This document shows, one piece after another, positions 29,856-38,923 of a stretch of DNA of 64,000 nt; positions within the stretch are counted from its first letter, which is position 1; each line of letters opens with the position of its first letter. The position numbers were made by a program, and so were the translations under genes. The stretch is from Klebsiella variicola. Lineage in GTDB: Bacteria; Pseudomonadota; Gammaproteobacteria; Enterobacterales; Enterobacteriaceae. The notes beneath the pieces are model-generated. The model saw only the letters and a program-made list of their open reading frames with translations, had not been told where the DNA came from and did no database searches. The stretch spans positions 2,914,001-2,978,000 of the forward strand of contig NZ_CP010523.2 of the NCBI RefSeq assembly GCF_000828055.2, written 5' to 3'.

Positions 29856-30509
29856 TCAACCGCCGTTAGACCACAGCACCGGCCATCCCCGACGCTGCGA
29901 CTCCGCCAGCAGCGCCGCGCACGGATTGACCGCGCAGGGGTTGCCAACCAGCGCGAGCAGCGGCAGATCCGAGATATGGTCCCCAAAGGCATAGCACGCC
30001 GCCAGCGGCTGGCCCCGTTCCTGCGCGTAGCGTTGAGCATGCAACGCCTTATGTTCGCCAATGGCGGTCCGCCAGAGTTCCCCGGTATAGTGTTCGTCAA
30101 CCACCACCGGCTCTGAACACAGGGCATGCTCCACCCCCAGTGCCGCCATCGCCGGCCAGAGAATGTCGGTCATCGATCCGGAGACAAACACCACGTCATC
30201 CCCGCGCGCCTGATGTTGCCGGAGGATCGCCACCACCTCACGGTGAAAACCGTACCCACCTTCGCGATACAGTGCCTCAGCAACCGCCCGTACCTGGGCG
30301 CGCGGCTCATGGCGAAACAGCGAATAGTAGTAGCGATTGATTGCCTCCCGCGATTGACCCGCTTTGCTAAGCGCCTGGAGCTGGCGGACAATCGCCGCGG
30401 TCGTCAAACCGCACTGCAGCGGATATTCCTCGGCATAGCGGTGCAGAAACAGGAACATACTTTTGCCGGTAATCAGCGTTTCATCCACGTCAAAAAAGGC
30501 GATGCTCAT
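29856..30509 (-). CDS. HAD-IB family phosphatase
   Basis: Haloacid-dehalogenase phosphatase of the SerB-like IB subfamily, 217 residues. The four motifs are in place: D7-V-D9-E-T (motif I), S110-G111 (VFVSGSM), K154 (GEHKALHAQ) and G176-D177...D181 (AFGDHISDLP). The start MSIAFFDVDETL is chosen for motif I; it overlaps the end of the AfsA-like gene by 20 bp, so translation is coupled. In methylenomycin-furan and butyrolactone pathways a HAD phosphatase (MmfP type) dephosphorylates the AfsA product; the same role is inferred here. Last gene of the seven-gene run. Confidence 0.88.
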   Translation of the reverse strand: MSIAFFDVDETLITGKSMFLFLHRYAEEYPLQCGLTTAAIVRQLQALSKAGQSREAINRYYYSLFRHEPRAQVRAVAEALYREGGYGFHREVVAILRQHQARGDDVVFVSGSMTDILWPAMAALGVEHALCSEPVVVDEHYTGELWRTAIGEHKALHAQRYAQERGQPLAACYAFGDHISDLPLLALVGNPCAVNPCAALLAESQRRGWPVLWSNGG

Positions 30510-31275
30510 CCCCGTCCCCCTGCTCAATACTGACCAGATAATGTTGATGGCAGAGCGCCGCCTGCTCACACTCCTTACGAGTAATGTAGTTCAGGTCATA
30601 GACGCTGAAGCTAAAGCCGACTTCCGCTTTGCGGGTGCCGGTCTGGTCAAAACCGACCGAACACTCGCAGGTAAAGCGGCCGTGGGCTGAGCTTTTGCGC
30701 GACACCACATTCAGCACAATGGTCACCGGCAGCGGGAAAACAAAGCTGGAAAAAGCTACCTGCAGCGAGCTCAGCGTGAAGTACTTCTCGTCCATCGCCA
30801 CGCCCGCCTCCGCCAGCAGAAATTTCTCCGAGGTGGCGATGATGGTTTGCCGCGCCGCCTCGATCAGCACCATCCCCTGGATGTGTTGCCCGGTCTGGTG
30901 GTCGCAGAGCAGTTCCGAGGCGTCCTGCAGGATCAGACGCGCGCAATAGCTATCTTCATCGCGTTTTTCCGGCGAGGTGATGAGGATGTTCTCTTTTTTA
31001 CGTTTATGCACCAGCCGCTGATGATCGCGGTTGTTTTGATAATAGAGATCCTGCAGATTGACGATCTGGCGGATTTTATCCGGATAGTGCTGACGAATAA
31101 TGCAGACCGTGCGGGAGATGTCGTCGAGCTGCACGCCCTGACCAATGACGATTTTATCGACGCCGGCGAGCTCGCCGCTCCAGACAAAACGCTCAAACTC
31201 GTTGACGGTCAGCACGTTCTGATGCCGCCGGGCAAAATCGGTAAATTTCTCACCCACCACAATTAATTTTTCCAT
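30490..31275 (-). CDS. AfsA/ScbA-type hotdog protein, putative butenolide synthase
   Basis: 261 residues. The C-terminal half holds an A-factor biosynthesis hotdog domain. Its hallmark is H131-IQGMVLIEAARQ (AfsA consensus DHVPGMVLLEAARQ), followed by LSSLQVAFSSFVFPLPV. In Streptomyces, AfsA condenses a beta-ketoacyl thioester with dihydroxyacetone phosphate. Streptomyces AfsA is about 300 residues with two such repeats; here residues 1-100 show no second motif. Between a thiolase (13 bp upstream) and a HAD phosphatase (20-bp overlap), the position fits the same chemistry. AfsA homologs are rare in enteric bacteria. Product unknown. Confidence 0.87.
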   Translation of the reverse strand: MEKLIVVGEKFTDFARRHQNVLTVNEFERFVWSGELAGVDKIVIGQGVQLDDISRTVCIIRQHYPDKIRQIVNLQDLYYQNNRDHQRLVHKRKKENILITSPEKRDEDSYCARLILQDASELLCDHQTGQHIQGMVLIEAARQTIIATSEKFLLAEAGVAMDEKYFTLSSLQVAFSSFVFPLPVTIVLNVVSRKSSAHGRFTCECSVGFDQTGTRKAEVGFSFSVYDLNYITRKECEQAALCHQHYLVSIEQGDGDEHRLF

Positions 31276-31288
31276 GGCGCTTGTCTCC

Positions 31289-32494
31289 TCAGATCGCTTT
31301 CACAATTAACGCAATACCCATCCCGCCGCCGATACACAGCGAGGCCAGGCCGGTCGGTTTATTCTCCCGGCGCAGCGCGTGCAGAAGGCTCACGACAATC
31401 CGGGTTCCGGAACTGCCGAGCGGGTGCCCGAGGGCAATCGCGCCGCCGTTGACGTTCAGGCGGGCGGCTATCTCCTCCGCCGTCATCTGATGCTCGCGGG
31501 CCAGCCCCTTGACCACCCCCAGCACCTGCGCGGCAAAGGCTTCGTTAATTTCCAGTCGCGCCATATCGCTGAGCTGAAACCGCCCGCGGCGCAGGGCGCA
31601 CGTCATGGCCGGCAGCGGCCCAAGCCCCATCATCGCCGGGTCGACGCCGCCCTCGCCGAAGGAGACTATCTCAGCCAGCGGCCGCAGGCCGTACTGCGCA
31701 ACGGCGCGCGCCGAGGCGAGGATCACTGACGCCGCGCCGTCGTTCAGCCCCGAGGCGTTGCCCGCCGTGACGCTCCCGTCGCGACGAAAAGCCGGTTTCA
31801 GCGCCGCCAGCTGGTCGGCGCTAAGATCATGGCGGATCTGCTCATCCTCGCGGACCACGCTGACGCCCCGTTTCGCGCTGACCGTCACCGGCACTATCTC
31901 CTCGGCAAAATGGCCGGCGCGGCTGGCGGCGGAGGCTTTTTGATGGCTGTCGAGGGCGTACTGGTCCTGTTCTGCGCGCGAGATCTGTTCATGCGCGGCG
32001 ATGGCCTCCGCCGTTTCCCCCATCGGAATATGCAACAGCGGATCGGTTAAGCCATCGCTCTGGATCAGATCCTCACTGCTGAACGCGCCCAATTTCACGC
32101 CGCCCCTTATCTCTCCCCTCAGCAAAAACGGCGCCTGGCTCATGTTTTCCATCCCGCCAGCGACGACCAGGTCGGCATAACCGCTCTGGATATGGATCGC
32201 CCCCTCGGTAATACTTTTCATGCCGCTACCGCAGATCATATTCAGGGTGTAAGCCGGCTTTTGCACCGGGATCCCCGCCCGCAGCGCGACCTGACGCGCC
32301 GGCCCCATCCCCTGCCCGGCAGAGAGGACGCTGCCGCAGATCACTTCGTCAATCCACGCCGGGTCAATCCCGGCCTGCTGCAGGTTGTGGCGGACGGTGA
32401 GCGCGGCCAGTTCCACCGCAGAGACCGTTTTCAGGGCGCCAAGAAAACGCCCCACCGGCGTACGGCAGGCCGCGACGATATACACTTTATTCAT
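31289..32494 (-). CDS. Acetyl-CoA C-acetyltransferase (thiolase II type)
   Basis: Biosynthetic-type thiolase, 401 residues: two acetyl-CoA to acetoacetyl-CoA, or the reverse. Nucleophile C88 (NMICGSGMKS), H357 (NGGAIALGHPLGSSG), proton-relay C387 (LCIGGGMG) and the NEAF motif at 317-320 are all present. It starts 2 bp after the monooxygenase and ends 13 bp before the AfsA-like gene. Here it would most simply supply a beta-ketoacyl-CoA for the AfsA step; that link is inference. It differs from paaJ at 53543 in the cysteine context and gene neighbourhood. Confidence 0.94.
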   Translation of the reverse strand: MNKVYIVAACRTPVGRFLGALKTVSAVELAALTVRHNLQQAGIDPAWIDEVICGSVLSAGQGMGPARQVALRAGIPVQKPAYTLNMICGSGMKSITEGAIHIQSGYADLVVAGGMENMSQAPFLLRGEIRGGVKLGAFSSEDLIQSDGLTDPLLHIPMGETAEAIAAHEQISRAEQDQYALDSHQKASAASRAGHFAEEIVPVTVSAKRGVSVVREDEQIRHDLSADQLAALKPAFRRDGSVTAGNASGLNDGAASVILASARAVAQYGLRPLAEIVSFGEGGVDPAMMGLGPLPAMTCALRRGRFQLSDMARLEINEAFAAQVLGVVKGLAREHQMTAEEIAARLNVNGGAIALGHPLGSSGTRIVVSLLHALRRENKPTGLASLCIGGGMGIALIVKAI

Positions 32495-32496
32495 GA

Positions 32497-33981
32497 TTAT
32501 TCCATTACGTAGAGCGAGGAAAGATACTGCGATGTCCCGGCTTCGCTGCCGGTAAAGCCCACATAGCCATCGGGATTGATCACCGCATAGTCATCGCGGC
32601 CAATCTGTAGCGCCTCGAGAAACGCCTCGTCCGCCGGGTCAAGGGCGCAGAATATAAACCAGCCGCCAGGTTTCAGGCGGGATAAGGGAGGACAGTCGAC
32701 GCGCGCGGAAAAGACCACGACCTTACCGCTGGCGAAGGCGTCATAACTGTTGCGAAACCTCGCCTGCGGCGAGGTAAAGACGTACCACGGAACATGGTGG
32801 CCCATCAGGCCGTTCGGGTGAGCGCACTGCGGCGCGGCAAAGCCGGCGTACTGCAGCGGCAGCTGGTGGCGATAATAGTGACGATTGCAAAACTCCGGAA
32901 AGTAGACCGCGTCGATATGATTTTTCGGCACCAGACCGGCAATCAGGCCGGTATCGTGATCGGTGGCATGCAGCACGCCGCTCACCGCGGCGAAGCGCTC
33001 GGTGCGATAGGATGCCAGCAGCCGGTCGCTGGCGACGCCATGCAGGTAAAAGGCCAGCTTCCAGGCCAGGTTAATCGCATCCTGAATACCGGTATTCATC
33101 CCCTGCCCGCCAATCGGACTGAACAGATGGAAAGCATCGCCTGCCAGCATGATATTGTGCTGCAGATTGTCATCGGCGATCCGGTTATAGAAGTTGGCGC
33201 TGGAGGACCAGGTCAGCGCCTGCGCCGGAGGAACCTCGGGGCAGAAGCGCGCCAGCGCCACGTTGATCTCCTGCAGATCCGGCACCGGACGCGGCGACGG
33301 TAATCGACCGGCTCTTTTAATCACGATCCTGACCTGATTGTCCGGCATGGGCAGAAAGATCAGAAAGCCCAGCTCGTCAATATAGTAAGAGGTTCCCGGG
33401 AGCGTCGCCGCGCTGGCGAACTGCACGTCCGCCATTACAAAATGCAGCGGGTAATCATGGCCGCTAAAGCCAATCCCGGCCAGCTCCCGGACGGTGCTGG
33501 CCGCGCCGTCGGCGCCGATAATATAGTCATAAGTAGCGGAACAGGCCCGGCGGGCATCGTCGAGCAGAGAGACGTGATAGCGCCCTTCCTCCCGCCGCCA
33601 GGAGACCAGCTGATGTCCGCGTTTCACCAGTTGACCGGCCTCGGCCAGCGCCGTTTCAAGGATCTTCTCCGTCCGCGGCTGCGGGATACTGACATGGAAG
33701 GGATAGCAGGTGGGGAGATGGCGGTTATCAATATGCAGAAACTTGCGGTTTTTATACCAGGCGTAAATTGACTGAACCTGCTTGCCCTGGGCGGTCAGCT
33801 CCCCGGCAAGGGCTAAGCCGTGGAAGGCTTTAATCGTCGCCGGACTGACGCTCAGCGCTTTGGACCAGGTGGTGCTGTGTGTATTTTTATCAATAATATC
33901 AAAATCAATTCCATACTTATTCAGATAGCAGCCAATGATTAACCCTACCGGGCCGGCGCCAACAATGAGTACTTTTTTCAC
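32497..33981 (-). CDS. Class A FAD-dependent monooxygenase
   Basis: NAD(P)H-dependent flavoprotein hydroxylase of the PheA/MhpA/aromatic-polyketide group, 494 residues. The start is the GTG giving VKKVLIVGAGPVGLIIG, with AGAGAGG upstream. FAD motif G8-A-G-P-V-G13, the DG motif IIGADGAASTVRE and the GD motif LAGDAFHLFSPIGGQGMNTG are present. The C-terminal part ending INPDGYVGF is the thioredoxin-like domain of phenol hydroxylases. First gene of a tight block with the thiolase, AfsA-like and HAD genes. It could modify a furan/butenolide ring or side chain; substrate unknown. Confidence 0.92.
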   Translation of the reverse strand: MKKVLIVGAGPVGLIIGCYLNKYGIDFDIIDKNTHSTTWSKALSVSPATIKAFHGLALAGELTAQGKQVQSIYAWYKNRKFLHIDNRHLPTCYPFHVSIPQPRTEKILETALAEAGQLVKRGHQLVSWRREEGRYHVSLLDDARRACSATYDYIIGADGAASTVRELAGIGFSGHDYPLHFVMADVQFASAATLPGTSYYIDELGFLIFLPMPDNQVRIVIKRAGRLPSPRPVPDLQEINVALARFCPEVPPAQALTWSSSANFYNRIADDNLQHNIMLAGDAFHLFSPIGGQGMNTGIQDAINLAWKLAFYLHGVASDRLLASYRTERFAAVSGVLHATDHDTGLIAGLVPKNHIDAVYFPEFCNRHYYRHQLPLQYAGFAAPQCAHPNGLMGHHVPWYVFTSPQARFRNSYDAFASGKVVVFSARVDCPPLSRLKPGGWFIFCALDPADEAFLEALQIGRDDYAVINPDGYVGFTGSEAGTSQYLSSLYVME

Positions 33982-33995
33982 GATCGAGCCTCTCT

Positions 33996-34017
33996 GTATG
34001 CCCCCAGGGGGGCATAC
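33996..34017. promoter_or_regulatory. 22-bp interrupted palindrome before the monooxygenase
   Basis: Arms GTATGCCCCC (33996-34005) and GGGGGCATAC (34008-34017) are perfect complements separated by two bases. It lies 14 bp upstream of the GTG start at 33981, next to the ribosome site, and has no T-tract. It may be an operator for an internal promoter or an mRNA hairpin that sets expression of the downstream four genes. Confidence 0.6.
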
Positions 34018-34042
34018 GCGTGTTGCCTGGGTGCAGGGTGAG

Positions 34043-35107
34043 TTAGGGGTAGATATCGTCGGCCAGACGGCGATCGCCGGCGACATTGCAGATATGCCAG
34101 TAGGGATAAGGCTTCTCTTTTTCGCTCACGCTGTTGAGGATCGCCGCCTCCTCGTCGCTCAGCGTCCAGTTCAGTGCCGCCAGGTTATCCTCCAGCTGGG
34201 CGAGTTTGGTCGCGCCGATCACCAGCGATGTGATCCCCGGGCGGGTACGCAACCAGTTGAGCGCCACCTGCGCCACGCTGGCGTTGCGCTGACGGGCAAT
34301 CTCCTGCATCACTTCCAGAGTCTGCCAGGCTTGTTCGCGATTGGCGATCGGCGCCGACTCAAACGGGGTGGCGTTCGCCAGCCGACTGCCCTCAGGAAAC
34401 GCCTGATTGCGAGGGTATTTACCGGTGAGGAAGCCCCCGGCCAGCGGGCTCCAGACGGTGATGCCGACGTTCTGATCGACGCTGAGCGGGATAATCTCAT
34501 GCTCCAGTTCTCGCGCGGCGATATTGTAATAGCCCTGATAGACGCAGAATTTTTCCAGTCCGAGGCGCTCTGAGATCCCCAGCGCCTTCGCCAGCTGCCA
34601 GGCCGCGTAGTTGGAGACCCCGATGTAGCGAATTTTCCCGGCGCGAATCAACGCATCCAGCGTCCGCAGGGTATCCTCCAGCGCGGTGCGCGGATCGAAC
34701 CCGTGGAGATGATAGATATCGATATAATCCGTTTTCAGCCGCTGCAGGCTGGCGTCGACGGCATTAATAATATGGTAGCGCGACGCCCCCAGCGCGTTCG
34801 GATTGGGGTCGGTCTGCCAGCGTCCTTTGGTGCCGATAATCACCTGCTGGCGTTTCCCCTTCAGCGCGTTACCGAGCAGCTCTTCGCCCTGGCCGTTTTT
34901 ATAACAGTCCGCGGTATCAAAAAAGTTAATCCCGGCGTCCAGCGCTTTGTACACCAGATCGTATGCCGTATGCTCAGGCACCACGCCGAATTCCGACCAG
35001 TTGCGTCCCGGCGCGCCGAGAAAGGCCCCTTTTTCACCAAACGTCATGGCGCCAAAACAGAGCTCCGACACCGACAGCCCGGTGGAACCTAAATACCGAT
35101 ACTTCAT
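34043..35107 (-). CDS. Aldo/keto reductase
   Basis: NADPH-dependent aldo/keto reductase, TIM barrel, 354 residues. The catalytic tetrad D64 (FFDTADCY), Y69, K94 (IIGTKG) and H135 (IYHLHGFD) is complete. The start overlaps the stop of the upstream transporter by ATGA. A 61-bp gap with a palindrome separates it from the monooxygenase. In butyrolactone pathways a reductase removes the 6-keto group or ring double bond; such a role is possible here but only inferred. Confidence 0.92.
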   Translation of the reverse strand: MKYRYLGSTGLSVSELCFGAMTFGEKGAFLGAPGRNWSEFGVVPEHTAYDLVYKALDAGINFFDTADCYKNGQGEELLGNALKGKRQQVIIGTKGRWQTDPNPNALGASRYHIINAVDASLQRLKTDYIDIYHLHGFDPRTALEDTLRTLDALIRAGKIRYIGVSNYAAWQLAKALGISERLGLEKFCVYQGYYNIAARELEHEIIPLSVDQNVGITVWSPLAGGFLTGKYPRNQAFPEGSRLANATPFESAPIANREQAWQTLEVMQEIARQRNASVAQVALNWLRTRPGITSLVIGATKLAQLEDNLAALNWTLSDEEAAILNSVSEKEKPYPYWHICNVAGDRRLADDIYP

Positions 35108-36291
35108 GCTTGACTTCCTTTTAAAGGTGACAACGTCACACTAGCGATAACAAATCCGCTGGCGGTCAGGCATGCACCGGCCAGGGGAATATGCGAGAGG
35201 GAGACGCCGGCGGTGAGCAACAGCCCACCAAACCAGGCGCCAGCGGCATTGCCGAGGTTAAAGGCGGCGATATTGCACGAGGAGACCATGCTTTTGCCGG
35301 TCTCACTGCTGTCCAGCGCCTGCATCTGCAGCGGCGGAATGGTGGAGAACATCGCCGCCCCCAGCAGAAACACCGCCGCGCAGGCGCCGGGTAGCGTCTG
35401 AATGGCGAACGGAAAGAGGCACAGGACGACGATAAGCAAGGCCAGGGTCAGCAGCAGTGCCCGGCGGACCCCACCGTCGGTCAGGCGGCCGCCGAGGTGA
35501 TTCCCGGCGACCATCCCGACGCCAAACAGCACCAGCACCGGTGGAATGAGATGTTCGCTCATCCCGGTGACGGTTTTCAGCATGGGCGCAATGTAGGTAA
35601 AGGCGGCGAAGACGCCGGAAAACCCGAGCGCGGTGATCAGCAGGCTGCGCAGCACCGTCGGATGGCGCAGCACCTTCAGCTCGTCGCGGATCCGACTCTG
35701 CACCGCCGGTTGGGCCTGACGGCCGGGCACCAGGGCAATGACTGCCAGGGCGGAAAGAATGCCAATCAGCGTGACCATAAAGAAGGTGTAGCGCCAGCCA
35801 AGGTATTGCCCTACCCAGGCGCCGAGGGGCACGCCCAGAATATTGGCCAGGGTGGCGCCGAGAAAGACGGCGGAGACCGCCGAAGCCCGTTTATCCACCG
35901 GCGCCAGCTCCGCGGCATAAACCGAACTGATGCCGAAGAATGAGGCGTGGGCTAAGGCGGTTATTACCCGAAAAATAATGAGCATGGTCATATTACCGGC
36001 AATACCACAACCTAAATTACCGATGGAAAATAAGATCATCAGAAATAACAACGCCGGTTTTTTGGGGTAGCGGCTTAATAGCGGTGTGAGGAGCGGCGCG
36101 CCAATCACCACCCCACAGGCATAAGCGGTAATAGACCAGGCGGCAAGCGTAATGGATATATGAAAATCATGGGCCACATCGAGTAATAATCCCATAATCA
36201 CAAATTCGGTGGTACCAATACCAAATGAGCCCACGGAAAGCGCATAAACTGCCGCAGGCAATCCCGCCGAACGGGAAACAGCAATAGTCAT
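35104..36291 (-). CDS. DHA1-family MFS exporter (AraJ/YdhP-like)
   Basis: Twelve-segment major facilitator of the drug:H+ antiporter-1 family, 395 residues. The start MTIAVSRSAGLPAAVYALSV has GAGG at proper spacing. Segment 1 motif SFGIGTTEFVIMGLL and segment 5 motif C (GVPLGAWVGQYLGWR) are typical of AraJ/YdhP exporters. Placed inside the run of biosynthetic genes, it is a likely exporter of the product; the substrate cannot be read from sequence. It overlaps the following reductase gene by 4 bp. Confidence 0.92.
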   Translation of the reverse strand: MTIAVSRSAGLPAAVYALSVGSFGIGTTEFVIMGLLLDVAHDFHISITLAAWSITAYACGVVIGAPLLTPLLSRYPKKPALLFLMILFSIGNLGCGIAGNMTMLIIFRVITALAHASFFGISSVYAAELAPVDKRASAVSAVFLGATLANILGVPLGAWVGQYLGWRYTFFMVTLIGILSALAVIALVPGRQAQPAVQSRIRDELKVLRHPTVLRSLLITALGFSGVFAAFTYIAPMLKTVTGMSEHLIPPVLVLFGVGMVAGNHLGGRLTDGGVRRALLLTLALLIVVLCLFPFAIQTLPGACAAVFLLGAAMFSTIPPLQMQALDSSETGKSMVSSCNIAAFNLGNAAGAWFGGLLLTAGVSLSHIPLAGACLTASGFVIASVTLSPLKGSQA

Positions 36292-36340
36292 AAGTAACCT
36301 CATCTCCCGCCAGGACGGCGGGAGAATAGTATTCAGGGAG

Positions 36341-37339
<999 letters not shown>

Positions 37340-37439
37340 CTTATTTTCCTTACGTGCTGAATGTTATTAAATATATACTTCCCTTTTACATTGATAACAA
37401 TTAATCTATTCCGAACGCGGTGTTAGCTGGAAATTAACA

Positions 37440-38354
37440 ATGAAAACCTTGCCGGATTTGCAACAAATTGAAATATTAATACTCATAGTGAAACATGGCA
37501 GTTTTCGCCAGGCCGCCAGGGCATTAAATCTTTCACCACCGGCTCTCACCAGCGCTATTAATCATCTGGAAGAAAAGTTAGGCGTACGCCTGCTGAATCG
37601 CTCGACGCGCAGTTTGTCATTAACTGCCGTGGGTGAGGAATTTCTTAATAATATGACGCCGGTGGTCAATGATTATCGCCGGGTGGTTGACAGCCTGAAT
37701 TATCATCGCCTGACGCCGGAAGGCGTGGTGAAAGTCAATTTACCGCGTATTGTTCTTGACCTGTTTTTTCAACACTATTTTATTGCCTTTAAAACCGCCT
37801 ATCCCGATGTAACGCTCGAACTGTATACCACCGATCGGAAAGTCAATATTATTGAGTCCGGTTTTGACGCCGGTATTCGCTATTCGCAGGATGTGCCCAA
37901 AGATATGATTGCCATCCCCTTTGGCGAGAAGCTGTCGCTGATCCCGGTGGCCAGCCCGGCCTATATCCGCGAGGCCGGCGAGCCCGACACCCCGCAGTCG
38001 CTGGTCAATTTCCGCTGCATCAACCGCTGTTTTCCCAGCGGTGAAAAGTACCGTTGGGAGTTTATTAGCCCCAGCGGTGAGCCAAGCGAAGTCGCGGTCA
38101 GAGGCGATCTGGTCGTTGATTCCGATACGGCGATGATCCAGGCGGCGGAGAGCGGATTAGGCATCGCCTTTGTCTATCAGTCGCTGGTGACGCAGCAGTT
38201 GAGCGCGGGCAGCCTGGTCCGTTTGTTACCCGACTACCACTATCCTGCCGACCATTTCTGCGTCTACTACCCGAGCCGGAAACATATACCGGTGCCGCTA
38301 CGGGCCTTTATCACCTGGGTCATGGCGCAGAATAAGAGCATCCTCAGTGAGTAG
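37440..38354 (+). CDS. LysR-family regulator
   Basis: 304 residues. An N-terminal winged helix-turn-helix (about 5-64, SFRQAARALNLSPPALTSAI) is followed by a substrate-binding-like effector domain. It is divergent from the aldo/keto reductase run, the classical arrangement for a LysR activator and its target. The 100-bp gap contains an imperfect dyad ATTGATAACAATTAAT (37390-37405) that could be the T-N11-A site, but the match is weak. Effector unknown. Confidence 0.92.
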   Translation: MKTLPDLQQIEILILIVKHGSFRQAARALNLSPPALTSAINHLEEKLGVRLLNRSTRSLSLTAVGEEFLNNMTPVVNDYRRVVDSLNYHRLTPEGVVKVNLPRIVLDLFFQHYFIAFKTAYPDVTLELYTTDRKVNIIESGFDAGIRYSQDVPKDMIAIPFGEKLSLIPVASPAYIREAGEPDTPQSLVNFRCINRCFPSGEKYRWEFISPSGEPSEVAVRGDLVVDSDTAMIQAAESGLGIAFVYQSLVTQQLSAGSLVRLLPDYHYPADHFCVYYPSRKHIPVPLRAFITWVMAQNKSILSE

Positions 38355-38458
38355 AGGGTTCGCGGGTTAACCCATCGCTATTAGCCACAATAAACGCACA
38401 TACCGTTAACCAATTTTTTTCCTTCGCCTTGAATTATGGCGGTCGCCCGACATAAACT

Positions 38459-38474
38459 CGTTAGAGCTCTAACG
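38459..38474. promoter_or_regulatory. Perfect 16-bp palindrome, MarR operator candidate
   Basis: CGTTAGAGCTCTAACG, fully self-complementary, ends 17 bp upstream of the MarR start codon. Length, symmetry and position fit an autoregulatory MarR-family operator. Confidence 0.75.
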
Positions 38475-38491
38475 ATATTGACAGACGACCT

Positions 38492-38923
38492 ATGGACAAT
38501 CGACAGCTTAACTTCTCCCATCTTTTATACCTCACCGCCCATCACTGGCGGCTGGCGGTCAACCGTCGGCTAAAGGACCTTGGCCTGAGCCAGGCCAGTT
38601 GGGTGGCGGTCGCGGCCATTGCCCGCCAGCCACAGCCGCTGTCGCAAAGCGAACTGGCGCAGGAGCTGGGGGTAGAGAGTCCGACCATTGTGCCGCTGAT
38701 CAACCGGCTGGTCGCCCTCGGCCTGGTGGAGCGTGTCACCACCGCCAGCGATAAACGTAAGCGGCTGCTGGTCGCCACCGAGCAGGGAATGGCGCTGTAT
38801 GAGCAGGTCAAAACGGTGGCGGACGATCTGCGTGAAGAGATCCTGACGGCGATTACCCCGCAGGAGCGGGAGCAAACTCAGCGGGTGCTGGAAAAACTGC
38901 TGCGCGAAGTGGAGAAGAAATAA
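38492..38923 (+). CDS. MarR-family regulator
   Basis: 143 residues, winged helix-turn-helix at about 30-100 (LSQSELAQELGVESPTIVPLINRLVALGLVERV, wing TTASDKRKRLLVA). The ending LREEILTAITPQEREQTQRVLEKLLREVEKK resembles SlyA/HosA-type dimer helices. First gene of a four-gene efflux operon; its stop overlaps the next start (TAATG). A likely repressor released by a small phenolic or drug ligand, as in other MarR proteins. Confidence 0.92.
   Translation: MDNRQLNFSHLLYLTAHHWRLAVNRRLKDLGLSQASWVAVAAIARQPQPLSQSELAQELGVESPTIVPLINRLVALGLVERVTTASDKRKRLLVATEQGMALYEQVKTVADDLREEILTAITPQEREQTQRVLEKLLREVEKK

Noticed and set aside
32497-34086. Longer reading of the monooxygenase gene with 35 extra N-terminal residues
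   Set aside because: The extension runs through the palindrome 33996-34017 and does not resemble a flavoprotein N-terminus; the GTG start gives the FAD motif at the normal place with a good ribosome site.
37390-37405. LysR binding site as a firm call
   Set aside because: ATTGATAACAATTAAT is only an imperfect dyad in AT-rich DNA; mentioned under the LysR gene but not strong enough for its own entry.
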